From NCBI RefSeq assembly GCF_014635245.1, contig NZ_BMCP01000003.1, positions 124,001 to 188,000 of the forward strand: a stretch of DNA of 64,000 bases, read 5' to 3'. The stretch is from Agaricicola taiwanensis (GTDB taxonomy: Bacteria > Pseudomonadota > Alphaproteobacteria > Rhizobiales > Methylopilaceae). The notes beneath the pieces were generated by a model that searched no databases, was not told where the DNA came from, and was given only the letters and a program-made list of their open reading frames with translations. The position numbers and the translations under genes are program-made. This document shows positions 1-9,451 of the stretch, one piece after another (the stretch's first letter is position 1; each line of letters starts with the position of its first letter).

Positions 1-5
1 AGACC

Positions 6-923
6 TTGCTGTTCCAGCCGCCAGCCCTCATCGAGACCACCGTCCACGCGCGTCTGCCGGATGCACTGAGGATGAAGGGGCGGTCCTCCGGCTGGAGCTT
101 CGGCAAGGATCACGCACATCTCCATTCTTTCCTGGAAGGTCCTGCCTTCGACCGGGATGGAAATCTCTTCGTCACCGATATTCCCTATGGCCGCATTCTG
201 AAGCTTGCTCCCGATGGGGCCTGGTCGGTCGTTGCCGAATACGACGGCTGGCCGAATGGGCTTGCCATTCATCGGGACGGCCGCATCTTCATTGCCGATC
301 ATCTCAAGGGCCTGCTTCAGCTTGATGCGGCAACGGGCGGGGTGGAGACGGTGCTCGGCCATATCCGCCGGGAAGGGCTGAAGGGCCTCAACGATCTGAC
401 CTTTGCGCGCAACGGCGATCTCTACTTCACCGACCAGGGTCAGACGGGGCTGCAGGATCCGAGCGGCCGCGTCTATCGCATGCGCGCCGACGGCCAGATC
501 GACCTTCTCATCGACAATGTACCGAGCCCCAACGGGCTGGTGCTGACGCCGGACGAGAAATTCCTTTTGGTCGCGGTGACCCGGGCCAATCAGATCTGGC
601 GACTGCCGCTGCATCCCGACGGCACCACCTCAAAGGTCGCGGCCTTCATCCAGCTTTCGGGCGGCCTTGCCGGTCCCGATGGCCTGGCGATGAATGGCGC
701 GGGCGGCCTTGCGGTCGCACACTGCGGGCTCGGCGCCGTCTGGATCTTCGACCGGCTGGGGCAGCCGCTCTATCGGGTCCAGTCCTGCGAGGGGCTGGCC
801 ACCACCAATCTGGCCTATGGCGGCATGAACGGCCGCTCGGTCTTCATCACCGAATCCGACACCGGCACCATCCTGCGGGCCGAATTGCCCGACGCGGGGG
901 CAAGCCTCTACTCGCACCTGTAG
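6..923 (+). CDS. SMP-30/gluconolactonase family protein (5' end may lie outside the window)
   Basis: A six-bladed beta-propeller hydrolase of the SMP-30/gluconolactonase/LRE family, which opens sugar lactones using one divalent metal. The protein shows the family landmarks in order: an N-terminal LEGP motif with the metal-binding Glu, a central PNGL (Asn ligand) and a later GPDGLAM (Asp ligand). About 305 residues is a normal length. The reading frame is open to the left edge and the first usable start is a TTG at position 6, so the true start may be a few codons upstream, beyond the window. It precedes a metallo-beta-lactamase gene on the same strand by 74 bp. Family assignment is secure; the substrate is unknown. 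Confidence 0.85.
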   Translation: MLFQPPALIETTVHARLPDALRMKGRSSGWSFGKDHAHLHSFLEGPAFDRDGNLFVTDIPYGRILKLAPDGAWSVVAEYDGWPNGLAIHRDGRIFIADHLKGLLQLDAATGGVETVLGHIRREGLKGLNDLTFARNGDLYFTDQGQTGLQDPSGRVYRMRADGQIDLLIDNVPSPNGLVLTPDEKFLLVAVTRANQIWRLPLHPDGTTSKVAAFIQLSGGLAGPDGLAMNGAGGLAVAHCGLGAVWIFDRLGQPLYRVQSCEGLATTNLAYGGMNGRSVFITESDTGTILRAELPDAGASLYSHL

Positions 924-997
924 CGCTTCCGGCGCCTGGAACTCCCCGTCCTGCGGCAGGTTGTAGATGATACGGTTTCGCGCGAGGGGAGTGGTTC

Positions 998-1903
998 ATG
1001 GTCCAGCAAATCGCCGTGTCGGATGCGGCTGTCCTCCAGGATGTTGCCAGCGGCGGAACGGCTCATGAGATCGCCCCGGACCTTGCCTATCGGCGGCTCG
1101 CCATCGTCAACGTCATCTTCTATGGCCTTCCCGGCGCGGGCAACCGCGGCTGGGTTCTGATCGACGCCGGGCTCTACGGCACCAAGGGTTTCATCAAGAG
1201 CGTCGCGGCCGAGCGCTTCGGTGCGGGAGCGCGACCTGCCGCCATCGTCATGACCCACGGCCATTTCGACCATGTGGGCGCGCTGGAAGAACTGGCCGAG
1301 GAATGGGACGTGCCGGTCTATGCTCATCCGCTGGAACGTCCCTACCTCCAGGGAGAGGCATCCTATCCGCCGGGTGATCCCTCTGTCGGCGGCGGGACCA
1401 TGGCGGCCGTGGCCCGGCTCTATCCACGCGGACCGGTGGACCTCGGTCATCGGCTGCATGATCTGCCGGCCAATGGCGAAGTGCCCTTCATGCCCGGCTG
1501 GCGGTGGATCCACACCCCCGGCCATAGTGTGGGCCATGTCTCCTTCTGGCGGGAGAGCGACCGCGCGCTCATCGTGGGCGATGCCTTCGTCACCACCGCT
1601 CAGGAATCCGCCATCTCGGCCGCCCTGCAAAGCGCGGAGATGCACGGTCCGCCCATGTATTTCACGATCGAATGGGACAAGGCGCGCGACTCGGTTGGCC
1701 GCCTTGCCGCGCTTCAACCGGAACTAGTCATCACAGGGCACGGGAGAGCAATGCACGGCGAGGAGATGCGCGAGGCGCTGCAGCGGCTGGCCGACAGCTT
1801 CGACCGGGTCGCCGTTCCCGCGGATGGGACATACCTGCGCCATCCCGCCCGTGTCGAAGACGGCACCGCCTATGTGCGCCACAACAGGCCTGTGCCGCAG
1901 TGA
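998..1903 (+). CDS. MBL-fold metallohydrolase
   Basis: A metallo-beta-lactamase-fold hydrolase with an intact two-metal site: T-H-G-H-F-D-H at residues 86-92, a third-ligand His at 176 (TPGHS), Asp195 in GDAF and His248 in TGHGR. It has no signal peptide, so it is probably cytosolic. The start follows a GAGGGGA ribosome site. Its stop overlaps the GTG start of the next gene (GTGA), so the two are translationally coupled. Members of this branch cleave thioesters, lactones or other esters; the neighbouring lactonase and serine hydrolase fit an ester or lactone substrate, but nothing in the sequence fixes it. Confidence 0.85.
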   Translation: MVQQIAVSDAAVLQDVASGGTAHEIAPDLAYRRLAIVNVIFYGLPGAGNRGWVLIDAGLYGTKGFIKSVAAERFGAGARPAAIVMTHGHFDHVGALEELAEEWDVPVYAHPLERPYLQGEASYPPGDPSVGGGTMAAVARLYPRGPVDLGHRLHDLPANGEVPFMPGWRWIHTPGHSVGHVSFWRESDRALIVGDAFVTTAQESAISAALQSAEMHGPPMYFTIEWDKARDSVGRLAALQPELVITGHGRAMHGEEMREALQRLADSFDRVAVPADGTYLRHPARVEDGTAYVRHNRPVPQ

Positions 1904-3084
1904 ACCTGCCCATCAATGGCCATGCCGACAGCCGCTTCGCCGCCATCGCCGATGTGTTTCGCGCCAATTTTTCCGACCGCGGCGAAACCGGGGCGGCGCT
2001 CTCGATCTATCACCAGGGCGTGAAGGTGGTCGATCTCTGGGGTGGCTACCGCGACGGGCGCGCGAGCCTTTCCTGGGAGGAGCATACCGTCGCGCCGGTC
2101 TTCTCCACCGGCAAGGGCATTGCTGCCATCGCCTGCGCCTTTGCCGTCTCGCGCGGGCTGATCCGATGGGATGACCCGATCGCCGCGCGTTGGCCCGAAT
2201 TTGCGCGTCACGGCAAGGGCGACATCACCCTCCGCCAGATTCTTGACCACAAGGCCGGACTTGTCCTGTTCGGTCGGCCGGTCTACCGGCAGGATCTCGC
2301 GGACGAGCGCAGCGTGGCCGCTATCGCGGAGGAGATGAAGCCGGTCTGGCCGCCCGGCTCCCGCTGGGGCTATCACCTCGGCACCTTTGGTCTGCTGGTG
2401 GCGGAAATCCTCCGCCGCTGTGATCCGAAGCGTCGTGCTTTCTCCCGCTTTTTCCACGAGGAGATCGCTCGGCCGCTCGGGCTCGCATTCCGCTTCGGCC
2501 TGCCGGAAACTCTGGAGCGGCAACGGCTGGCCCATATCGAGAAGCCAGGCCTGCCGCAGTTGCGACAGGCGCTGTTCCACGCGCCCCCGGGCCTTGCAAG
2601 ACAGGTTCTCAACCCCCTGTCGCGCCTGCATCGCACGTTTCGCGAGCTGCCTGATATCGACATGAACGATCGGGCCTGGCTGAAGCTGGAGTTTCCTTCC
2701 GCGAACGGGATCGGTGAGGCGAGGGCGATTGCAAAGCTTTATTCCAGCCTTGCCACGGGGGATCCGATCCTTGGGCTCGGCCAGGAGGTTCTTTTGGAGA
2801 TCACCGCTCCCCCCGAGGTGCCACCCGCCGGCCGCACGGACCGTGTGATGGGGGTGGAAGCTGCCTGGCGCCTGGGCTTCACCCGGCCGTCCCGGGATTT
2901 TCCCTTCAGCCCGTCGGCGCGCGCCTTTGGCATGCCGGGGCTTGGCGGCTCTTTCGGCTTTTGCGATCCCGATCACGGCCTCGGCTATGCCTATGTTCCC
3001 AACCAGCTCGGATTGCTGCCGTTCAATGATCCGCGCGAGCGCCGGCTGCGCGAGGCCCTTTTCGGCATTCTGGCGAGAGGATAG
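1900..3084 (+). CDS. Beta-lactamase-family serine hydrolase (EstB-like esterase)
   Basis: A class C beta-lactamase/esterase-fold serine hydrolase of 394 residues. The nucleophile motif S-x-x-K is S69-T-G-K72, and the second catalytic element is Y158-H-L in place of the usual Y-x-N. I place the start at the GTG that overlaps the previous stop, because the frame upstream reads through the preceding gene and looks like a shadow. No signal peptide is visible, so an intracellular esterase or amidase is more likely than a true beta-lactamase. It ends 7 bp from the convergent threonine aldolase gene. Confidence 0.82.
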   Translation: MNLPINGHADSRFAAIADVFRANFSDRGETGAALSIYHQGVKVVDLWGGYRDGRASLSWEEHTVAPVFSTGKGIAAIACAFAVSRGLIRWDDPIAARWPEFARHGKGDITLRQILDHKAGLVLFGRPVYRQDLADERSVAAIAEEMKPVWPPGSRWGYHLGTFGLLVAEILRRCDPKRRAFSRFFHEEIARPLGLAFRFGLPETLERQRLAHIEKPGLPQLRQALFHAPPGLARQVLNPLSRLHRTFRELPDIDMNDRAWLKLEFPSANGIGEARAIAKLYSSLATGDPILGLGQEVLLEITAPPEVPPAGRTDRVMGVEAAWRLGFTRPSRDFPFSPSARAFGMPGLGGSFGFCDPDHGLGYAYVPNQLGLLPFNDPRERRLREALFGILARG

Positions 3085-3091
3085 CGCGGGA

Positions 3092-4144
3092 TCAGGCGGC
3101 CGCCGCCTGGTCACGCAGGATCCGCGCCAGCACGGTGCCGGCCCGTTCCACGTCGGCGCGGCTGACGTCGAGGTGGGTGACCGCACGCATGCGGCGGGAT
3201 CCCTCGACGCCCAGCCGTATGCCTTCCGCGGCGAGATGCTTCGACACCTCATGGGCATCGACCGCGCTCTCGGTCAAATCCAGGAAAACGATGTTGGTCT
3301 CGATGTTCTCGGGGAAAACCGTCAATCCATCGATCCCGGCAAGAAGACTGCCGAACAGACGCGCGTTGTGGTGATCCTCGGCGAGACGCTCCAGATTGTT
3401 TTCGAGCGCATAGAGACCGGCGGCGGCGAGAACCCCGGACTGGCGCATGGCGCCGCCGAGGCGGTGCTTCCAGTACCAAGCCTCCTCGATGAAGGCGGCG
3501 GAGCCCGCCAGGACCCCGCCCACCGGGCAGCCGAGGCCCTTTGAAAGATCGATCCAGGCGCTGTCGAAGCCGCGGGTGTGCTCGGCCATGGCGTGGCCGG
3601 AGGCCACCGCCGCATTGGGAAGCCGGGCGCCATCCATATGCACGGCGAGGCCGTGGCCTTGACCGACCGTGGCGATTTCCCAAAGGCTGGTCAGCGGCCA
3701 GACGCTGCCGCCGCCACGATTGGAGGTCTGTTCGACGCTGACCACCCGGCTGCGCGGCGAGCGATAGCGCGGTGCCCGGATGGCCGCCTCCAGCTGAAGC
3801 CCGGAGAAGATGCCGTCCGGCGAGGGGATGGGGCGAAACTGGGCGCCGGCGAAGGCGGAGGCTCCCGCGCCTTCCGAGCCGAAGACATGCGCCGTGTCCG
3901 CCGTGATGATCTCATCGCCGGAGCGGCAATGAACCAGGAAGGCGATGAGGTTGCACATAGTGCCGGATGGCAGGAAGAGCGCGGCCTCCATGCCAAGAAG
4001 TTCCGCCACCCGATCCTGCAGGGCCTGCGTCGTCGGATCCTCGCCCAGCTGTTCATCGCCGACAGGCGCCCGGCTCATGGCGGCCAGCATCTCCGCTGAC
4101 GGGCGGGTCGAAGTGTCGGAGATGAGGTCGATGGCAGGCGTCAT
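3092..4144 (-). CDS. ltaE: Low-specificity L-threonine aldolase
   Basis: A PLP enzyme that splits L-threonine or L-allo-threonine to glycine and acetaldehyde. The 350-residue protein has the fold-type I landmarks: HMDGARLPNA around residues 169-178 (the Asp contacts the PLP ring nitrogen) and the Schiff-base lysine K202 in DLSKGLGCPVGG. The N-terminal region DLISDTSTRPS matches the family's D-x-x-S-D-T-x-T-x-P pattern. It is a single gene, convergent with the serine hydrolase and divergent from the chemoreceptor, with about 190 bp of partly A+T-rich promoter region between the two. Beta-hydroxy amino acid specificity (L-threo or L-allo) cannot be read from the sequence. Confidence 0.9.
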   Translation of the reverse strand: MTPAIDLISDTSTRPSAEMLAAMSRAPVGDEQLGEDPTTQALQDRVAELLGMEAALFLPSGTMCNLIAFLVHCRSGDEIITADTAHVFGSEGAGASAFAGAQFRPIPSPDGIFSGLQLEAAIRAPRYRSPRSRVVSVEQTSNRGGGSVWPLTSLWEIATVGQGHGLAVHMDGARLPNAAVASGHAMAEHTRGFDSAWIDLSKGLGCPVGGVLAGSAAFIEEAWYWKHRLGGAMRQSGVLAAAGLYALENNLERLAEDHHNARLFGSLLAGIDGLTVFPENIETNIVFLDLTESAVDAHEVSKHLAAEGIRLGVEGSRRMRAVTHLDVSRADVERAGTVLARILRDQAAAA

Positions 4145-4334
4145 ATCGATGTCGTCCGGATGGGCTGGGAGGATTTTGGCGATCTCGACGCGTGCGCGTC
4201 CAGTCTTTGCGCCTCAGCGTATTTTCATGGAGTTCATGAACCTTATTACACGATCATTTGCTGTAGCTTAATTATTTTATGGCCTAAAGGCATGGCAGGA
4301 CTTTCCCTGCGCTCCCTTACTTGGATCTCCTTTG

Positions 4335-6314
4335 ATGAGCGTACTTGAGAAGGTCCGTATCCGGACCATTGGGTCGAAGCTGATGCTTGCGACCACGGCC
4401 ACGGCTCTGGCTGCCGCCTGCGCGGTCGGGCTGGCGAGCTACATGCAGCAGAACGACTTGGTGGACATGGCCATCGAGCAGAATCTGAGCTCGGACTATC
4501 AGTCCATCACCGACGCGATGGCCGAACAGGGCCAGCGGGCGATGGGTGTCGCCTATTCCTTCGCCAATGATCCGGTCGTGGCGGATGCCTTCGTGAGCGG
4601 CGACCGCGCGAAGCTGCTTGCGGCCTATGCCGCCGTCACGCCTGTTCTCAAGTCCGAACTGAATCTCGCATTGATCAGCTTCCACAAGCCGACGGGCGAC
4701 AACCTCGTTCGCTTGCATGCGCCTGACGTCTTCGGTGACAACGTCTTCGGCCGCCGGCTGATGCTCGCCGATGTCGCGAAACAGGGCAAACCTCTTGTTG
4801 GCATCGAGCCTGGCCGTGACAGCGTCAGCATCTTCGCCTCGGTGCCGGTTATCAAGGATGGGGTGACCGTCGGAATCGTCGACATCGGCGCGCCGCTTGG
4901 CGCTGCTTTCCTTGCCGATGTGAAGAAGCGTTTCGACGTCGACGTCAGCATGAACGCCGTTTCCGGTGATGAGGTCAAATCGATCTCCTCCACCTTCGAG
5001 CAGAAGACGCTTCTTGATCCGGCCGCGCATAAGGAAGCTTCGACGGAACTGATCCACTGGCGCTCCGATGACATGGGTGATCGGCCCGTGGCGGTCCTCG
5101 CAGGCCCGCTCAAGAACTACTCCGGCAAGCCGATCGGCAGCATCGAGCTCGTGATGGATCGCAGCGAGTTCGCCGCGGCGCGTTCTTCGGCCATGATGGC
5201 CCTGGCCCTCGTGCTCCTCGGCGTTGCAGCCGTTGGAACCGGCGTGGCCGTGCTCCTCACACGTCACCTCGGCACACCGATCCGCGGCCTGACCGGCGCC
5301 ATGGCCCGTCTCGCCAAGGGCGAGTGGGATGCTGAGGTTCCCGGCATCACCCGCAGCGACGAGATCGGCGAGATGGCCAAGGCCGTGCTGGTCTTCAAGG
5401 AGAACGGCATCGAGAACGAGCGCATGACGGCCGAGCGCGAGGCGGAAAACCAGGCCAAGATGCGCCGTGCGCAGAAGCTCGATGAACTGACCAAGGCGTT
5501 CGAGCGCAATGTGACGGAGCTGACCGGCAGCCTCTCGTCCGCCGCGACCGAGATGGAGGCAAGCGCCCAGTCTATGACCGCCATCGCCAGCCAGACGAAC
5601 AGCCAGTCCGTCACCGTGGCCTCGGCGGCGGAACAGACCTCGGCCAATGTCCAGACGGTTGCCAGCGCCACCGAGGAGCTCTCGATCTCCGTTCGTGAGA
5701 TCGTGACGCAGATCAGCCAATCCTCGCAGATCGCCGGCCGGGCTGTTGAAGGCGCCCAGCGCACCAACACCATGGTGCAATCGCTGTCCGACACGGCGGA
5801 CAAGATCGGCGACGTGGTGGCCCTGATCAACAGCATCGCGGCCCAGACCAACCTTCTGGCCCTCAACGCCACCATCGAGGCGGCCCGTGCCGGTGAAGCC
5901 GGCAAGGGATTTGCGGTGGTCGCCAGCGAAGTGAAGGAACTGGCGGGGCAGACCAGCAAGGCGACCGACGAGATCGGCGCCCGGGTGACCGAAGTTCAGA
6001 CGGCCACCCGCGAAGCGATCGCGGCCATTCAGGAGATCAGCAAGACGATCAACGACATGAGCCAGATCTCGGCCACCATCGCCGCCGCCATGGAAGAGCA
6101 GGGAGCGGCGACCAGCGAGATCGCCCGCAACGTGCAGGAGGCGGCGCGCGGCACCGAACAGGTGACCGGCAACATCGGCGATGTGCGCCGCGGAGCCGGT
6201 GAAACCGGAACGGCCGCAAGCCAGGTTCTGTCGGCGGCCCAGCAGCTTGCCCGCCACTCGAGCGATCTCGGCCGGGAACTGGACACCTTCCTCACCGGCG
6301 TCAAGGCCGCGTAA
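4335..6314 (+). CDS. Methyl-accepting chemotaxis protein with Cache-type sensor
   Basis: A transmembrane chemoreceptor that reports periplasmic ligand binding to CheA/CheW. TM1 is near residues 16-37 and is followed by a periplasmic region of about 240 residues with a Cache-like section ([19 protein letters not shown]). TM2 is near 283-307, then a HAMP domain to about 360, and a methyl-accepting coiled-coil domain. The invariant hairpin tip ([20 protein letters not shown]) lies near residues 503-522. There is no C-terminal NWETF-type pentapeptide, so CheR/CheB must dock elsewhere. ATG 4335 was preferred to the adjacent TTG 4332. The gene ends in a strong hairpin shared with upp. The ligand is unknown. 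Confidence 0.92.
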   Translation: MSVLEKVRIRTIGSKLMLATTATALAAACAVGLASYMQQNDLVDMAIEQNLSSDYQSITDAMAEQGQRAMGVAYSFANDPVVADAFVSGDRAKLLAAYAAVTPVLKSELNLALISFHKPTGDNLVRLHAPDVFGDNVFGRRLMLADVAKQGKPLVGIEPGRDSVSIFASVPVIKDGVTVGIVDIGAPLGAAFLADVKKRFDVDVSMNAVSGDEVKSISSTFEQKTLLDPAAHKEASTELIHWRSDDMGDRPVAVLAGPLKNYSGKPIGSIELVMDRSEFAAARSSAMMALALVLLGVAAVGTGVAVLLTRHLGTPIRGLTGAMARLAKGEWDAEVPGITRSDEIGEMAKAVLVFKENGIENERMTAEREAENQAKMRRAQKLDELTKAFERNVTELTGSLSSAATEMEASAQSMTAIASQTNSQSVTVASAAEQTSANVQTVASATEELSISVREIVTQISQSSQIAGRAVEGAQRTNTMVQSLSDTADKIGDVVALINSIAAQTNLLALNATIEAARAGEAGKGFAVVASEVKELAGQTSKATDEIGARVTEVQTATREAIAAIQEISKTINDMSQISATIAAAMEEQGAATSEIARNVQEAARGTEQVTGNIGDVRRGAGETGTAASQVLSAAQQLARHSSDLGRELDTFLTGVKAA

Positions 6315-6320
6315 GCCACA

Positions 6321-6348
6321 GCGGAGGAGCGGCTTTCCGCTCCTCCGC
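6321..6348. terminator. Bidirectional hairpin terminator between the chemoreceptor gene and upp
   Basis: A perfect inverted repeat with 12-bp arms (6321-6332 and 6337-6348) and a 4-base loop sits in the 37-bp gap between two convergent genes. It begins just after the chemoreceptor stop and ends just before the upp stop. The following bases are only modestly T-rich, but position and stem strength fit a shared intrinsic terminator. Confidence 0.8.
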
Positions 6349-6351
6349 CTT

Positions 6352-6990
6352 CTACCTGGTGCCGAACATGCGGTCGCCGGCGTCGCCGAGGCCCGGGACG
6401 ATGTATCCATGTTCGTTCAGCCGCTCGTCTATCGCCGCAGTGATGATGGCGACGTCCGGATGGCGGTTCTGGAGCTGCGCGATGCCTTCCGGAGCGGCCA
6501 GCAGGCAGAGAAAGCGAATGTTGCAGGCGCCGGCCTTCTTCAACAGATCGACCGCCGCACAGACGGAATTGCCCGTGGCGAGCATGGGGTCAACCACGAT
6601 CACAGGCCGGTTCGCGAGATTGTCCGGGACCTTGAAGTAATACTGCACGGCCTCCAGCGTATCGTGATCGCGGTAGAGGCCGATATGGGCGATGCGGGCG
6701 GCCGGCACGAGCTCCGAGAGCCCCGCGATCAGGCCTTCTCCCGCCCGCAGCACCGAAGCGAAGACGAGCTTCTTGCCGTCCAGCCGGGGCGCCTCCATGG
6801 ATGTGACCGGCGTCTCGATCCGTGCCGTCGTCAGAGGCAGGTCACGCGTCACCTCATAGCCGAGCAACAGCGCCAGTTCCTTGACCAGCTGCCGGAAGGT
6901 GGCCGTGGAGCTGTTCCTGTCCCGCAACAGCGTCAGTTTGTGCTGCACCAGGGGATGATCGACCACGGTGACGGGAAGACTGGGTTTCAT
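6352..6990 (-). CDS. upp: Uracil phosphoribosyltransferase
   Basis: Converts uracil and PRPP to UMP in pyrimidine salvage. The 212-residue protein carries the type I phosphoribosyltransferase PRPP loop [11 protein letters not shown] at about residues 132-142. The uracil-binding C-terminal segment [16 protein letters not shown] is also present, as is the N-terminal [13 protein letters not shown] signature of bacterial Upp. Length is normal for the family. It stands alone, convergent with the chemoreceptor gene and divergent from the cupin gene 75 bp away. Confidence 0.96.
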   Translation of the reverse strand: MKPSLPVTVVDHPLVQHKLTLLRDRNSSTATFRQLVKELALLLGYEVTRDLPLTTARIETPVTSMEAPRLDGKKLVFASVLRAGEGLIAGLSELVPAARIAHIGLYRDHDTLEAVQYYFKVPDNLANRPVIVVDPMLATGNSVCAAVDLLKKAGACNIRFLCLLAAPEGIAQLQNRHPDVAIITAAIDERLNEHGYIVPGLGDAGDRMFGTR

Positions 6991-7065
6991 GGCCGCATCC
7001 TGGTGATTACGCTACGATGATCTATTCTGCCGCTCAGGCTCGCGAAAGCCAACGGGAGGTTCGGC

Positions 7066-7560
7066 ATGGGCAATGACCACGACCCGCATCAACACGATCA
7101 CCATGAACGCTGGAAACATGATGGCGTGCGCGTCATCAAGGGCAATCAGCTCGATGACAACACGGCGCAGACGCCTGGCATGTACCGCCAGGCCGCCATC
7201 AACCACGCACGCGTCGGCGCGCAGAAGATCTGGGCGGGCACGGTCGCCATCGCTCCCAACGCGAAGACGGGCGTGCATCACCACGGCGAGCTGGAAAGCG
7301 TGATCTATGTCGTCAGGGGCAGGGCGCGGCTGCGCTGGGGCGAGCGGCTGGAATATGTCGCAGAGGCCGAGCCGGGTGATTTCATCTATGTGCCGCCCTT
7401 CGTGCCGCACCAGGAGATCAACGCCGATCCCGATCAGGAACTGGAATGCGTGCTGGTCCGCTCCGACAACGAGGCGGTGGTGGTGAACATCACGGATGTC
7501 GATCCGGTCGAGGCGCCGGAAGAAGTCTATTGGGTGGACCCCATTCATAAGGCGCCGTGA
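7066..7560 (+). CDS. Cupin-domain protein
   Basis: A single-domain cupin of 164 residues. Motif 1 (GVHHHGELESVIYVVRG) supplies the two His and Glu metal ligands, and motif 2 (GDFIYVPPFVPHQE) supplies the third His. The N-terminus is unusually His-rich (alternating D/H near residues 4-15), which could bind extra metal. A clean GGGAGG ribosome site precedes the ATG. The gene ends 6 bp from the convergent LysR gene. Small stand-alone cupins of this kind include isomerases, dioxygenases and sugar-binding proteins; I cannot choose between them. Confidence 0.82.
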   Translation: MGNDHDPHQHDHHERWKHDGVRVIKGNQLDDNTAQTPGMYRQAAINHARVGAQKIWAGTVAIAPNAKTGVHHHGELESVIYVVRGRARLRWGERLEYVAEAEPGDFIYVPPFVPHQEINADPDQELECVLVRSDNEAVVVNITDVDPVEAPEEVYWVDPIHKAP

Positions 7561-7566
7561 GAGGCG

Positions 7567-8448
7567 TCAGTCTGGTTGCAGTTGCTCAAGGATCCAGCTG
7601 CGGAAAAGGGCGATGCGCTTCGGCACGGGGCGGCGGTCGCGATAGAGCATGAGAAATGCGTCGTCCATGTCGCAGAACTCGGGGAACGGCATCACGAGCC
7701 GCCCCTTGGCGACATCGCTCTCGAAGAAGCCGCGACGCCCCAGCACGATGCCGAGGCCATCGAGCGCGGCGCTATAGGCGATGTCGGTGCTCGTGAAGGT
7801 GATCTCATGCGGCATGGCAAGGTTCTGGGGCCGCAGGCAGTTGAACCACTTCTGCCAGTCGCCTTTGCCGCCCGGTGTCTGCAGCAGCGTGTGATGTTCA
7901 AGATCCTCGATCGCGTCGAGGGGAGGGCTGGCGGCGAGATAGGCCGGGCTGCAGACCGGCGTCAGGGAGCGGCGAACAAGCGTGTCTGCGTTCAAGCCGG
8001 GCGGGGCCTTATCGCACAGCCTGATGGCGACATCGAATTCCGCCGGCATGGGATCGCTCGGCATGGCAGAGGCGATGGTGACCTCCTGGCCGGGAAAGCG
8101 GGTGTGAAAATCGGGCAGCCGCGGGATCAGCCAGAGGCGGATGAAGAAACGGGACCCCCAGATGAGCAGCGGGCGGGCATCGGCGGCGGCGCCGATGGCC
8201 CGGGTGCCGGCTTCCAGTCGCGAGAGGCTGTCCTGCACCGTTTCCAGGTAAAGCCGGCCAGCTTCGGTCAGACTGAGCTCGGTTGAGCCGCGGACGAAAA
8301 GATCCACGCCGAGATGGTCCTCCAGCTTGCGGATCTGACGGCTGACCGCGCCGGGCGTCACATGCAGCTCATTCGCCGCCTTGCTGAAGTTCCGCAGGCG
8401 TCCCGCCACTTCGAATGTGCGCACGCCATTCAGCGGCGGCAATTTCAT
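7567..8448 (-). CDS. LysR-family regulator (GcvA-like) of the adjacent catabolic operon
   Basis: A LysR-type transcriptional regulator with an N-terminal winged helix-turn-helix (about residues 14-45, including FSKAANELHVTPGAVSRQIRKLE) and a C-terminal effector-binding domain. The sequence around MKLPPLNGVRTFEVAGR is typical of the GcvA subgroup. ATG 8448 was chosen because a GGAGGG site lies six bases upstream; GTG 8451 is the alternative. It is divergent from the lyase-transporter operon that starts at 8591, with a palindrome beside its own start, so it probably regulates that operon and itself. The effector is presumably the imported carboxylate (inference). Confidence 0.88.
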   Translation of the reverse strand: MKLPPLNGVRTFEVAGRLRNFSKAANELHVTPGAVSRQIRKLEDHLGVDLFVRGSTELSLTEAGRLYLETVQDSLSRLEAGTRAIGAAADARPLLIWGSRFFIRLWLIPRLPDFHTRFPGQEVTIASAMPSDPMPAEFDVAIRLCDKAPPGLNADTLVRRSLTPVCSPAYLAASPPLDAIEDLEHHTLLQTPGGKGDWQKWFNCLRPQNLAMPHEITFTSTDIAYSAALDGLGIVLGRRGFFESDVAKGRLVMPFPEFCDMDDAFLMLYRDRRPVPKRIALFRSWILEQLQPD

Positions 8449-8462
8449 CACAGGCCCTCCCC

Positions 8463-8481
8463 CTTTGAGTTTTTCTCAAAG
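8463..8481. promoter_or_regulatory. Palindromic LysR operator candidate
   Basis: A perfect inverted repeat, CTTTGAG-TTTTT-CTCAAAG, lies in the divergent region 15 bp upstream of the LysR gene and about 110 bp before the lyase gene. It contains the T-N11-A pattern expected of LysR-type sites. Location and symmetry support an autoregulatory operator; binding is inferred. Confidence 0.6.
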
Positions 8482-8590
8482 CGCGCGACTTTAACTCGTT
8501 TGACCCCGAGCGGGAACAGCCTTCACATCAGCCCCAACAAGACTGGGCCGGTCCCTACCGGACGCCAGGGAAGAGACATTGGGAGGGGCC

Positions 8591-9451
8591 GTGAAAGCCA
8601 CAGATCGCAGAGAGCGCCTGCGCGCCATCCTGACGGGAGAGCGCTGCGTGATGCCCGCCTCCGTGCACGATCCCTTGTCGGCGCGCCTCGCGCAGTCGCT
8701 CGGTTTCGAGGCGGGCATGTTCGCCGGATCGGTTGCCTCCCTCATGGTGCTGGGCGCACCGGATCTTGCGGTGATCACACTGACGGAGTTCGCCGAGCAG
8801 GCCCGGCGGATCACCCGCGCCACCGATCTGCCGATCATCGCCGATGCCGATCATGGCTATGGCAACGCGCTCAGCGTCGCGCGGACGGTTGAAGAGCTCG
8901 AATATGCGGGCGTGGCGGCTCTGACCATCGAGGATACGGAACTGCCGCAGGCTTTCGGCGCGAAGGGCGCTCGCGTGATCCCGCTTGCCGAGGGCGTGGG
9001 GAAGATGCGCGCGGCGGTGAGCGCGCGGGATGACGCGGCGCTGATCGTTGTCGCCCGCACGGGTGCCTCCTCCATCTCCGGGATCGATGATGCGGTTACC
9101 CGCTGCAAGGCCTACCAGGACACCGGTGTGGATGCCCTGTTCCTCTCCGGCGTGGAAAGCCGGGATCATCTGGAAAAGCTCTGCGCGGTGGCGCGTGTAC
9201 CGGTCCTGCTGGGCGCCATGGCGCCCGACGTGCGTGACCTCGACTATCTGAGCGGACTTGGCGTGCGCGTTGCGCTTCAGGGTCATTGGCCGCTGCGCGC
9301 GGCGATCTCCGCCATCCGCGACACCATGACGGCCCTGAAAGGCAACGCGGCCTATGCGGGCAGCGACACGGCGGCTTCGGCGGCGCTCATGGCCGAACTC
9401 AGCCATGACGCGCACTACAAGAAAGCGACCAAGGACTTCCTGAATGACTGA
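8591..9451 (+). CDS. Isocitrate lyase/PEP mutase superfamily protein, oxaloacetate decarboxylase-like
   Basis: A 286-residue (beta/alpha)8 enzyme of the isocitrate lyase/PEP mutase superfamily. The Mg-binding DADHGYGN segment is at residues 85-92 and IEDTELPQ is at 113-120. The KKCGH-type catalytic loop of true isocitrate lyases is absent. From memory, the surrounding sequence (SARLAQSLGFE, GSVASLMVLGAPDLAVITL) resembles the Pseudomonas oxaloacetate decarboxylase subgroup, so decarboxylation or lysis of a 2-oxo-dicarboxylate is likely. GTG 8591 follows GGAGG by about five bases; an in-frame TTG at 8579 is less likely. It overlaps the next gene by 8 bp and begins the operon that ends with a carboxylate transporter. 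Confidence 0.8.
   Translation: MKATDRRERLRAILTGERCVMPASVHDPLSARLAQSLGFEAGMFAGSVASLMVLGAPDLAVITLTEFAEQARRITRATDLPIIADADHGYGNALSVARTVEELEYAGVAALTIEDTELPQAFGAKGARVIPLAEGVGKMRAAVSARDDAALIVVARTGASSISGIDDAVTRCKAYQDTGVDALFLSGVESRDHLEKLCAVARVPVLLGAMAPDVRDLDYLSGLGVRVALQGHWPLRAAISAIRDTMTALKGNAAYAGSDTAASAALMAELSHDAHYKKATKDFLND

Noticed and set aside
1672-1899. N-terminal extension of the serine hydrolase into the MBL gene.
   Set aside because: The translation there (Arg- and Gly-rich) matches no hydrolase N-terminus, whereas GTG 1900 overlaps the upstream stop and begins a normal sequence.
4232-4241. Ten-base palindrome GTTCATGAAC upstream of the chemoreceptor gene.
   Set aside because: Short perfect palindromes of this length occur by chance, and it has no matching partner or conserved spacing to a start.
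4317-6410. A 697-codon open frame on the minus strand opposite the chemoreceptor gene.
   Set aside because: It is a mirror of a high-G+C gene. Its translation is low in hydrophobic order and rich in His, Arg and Gly, with no domain, while the plus-strand frame has a complete chemoreceptor.
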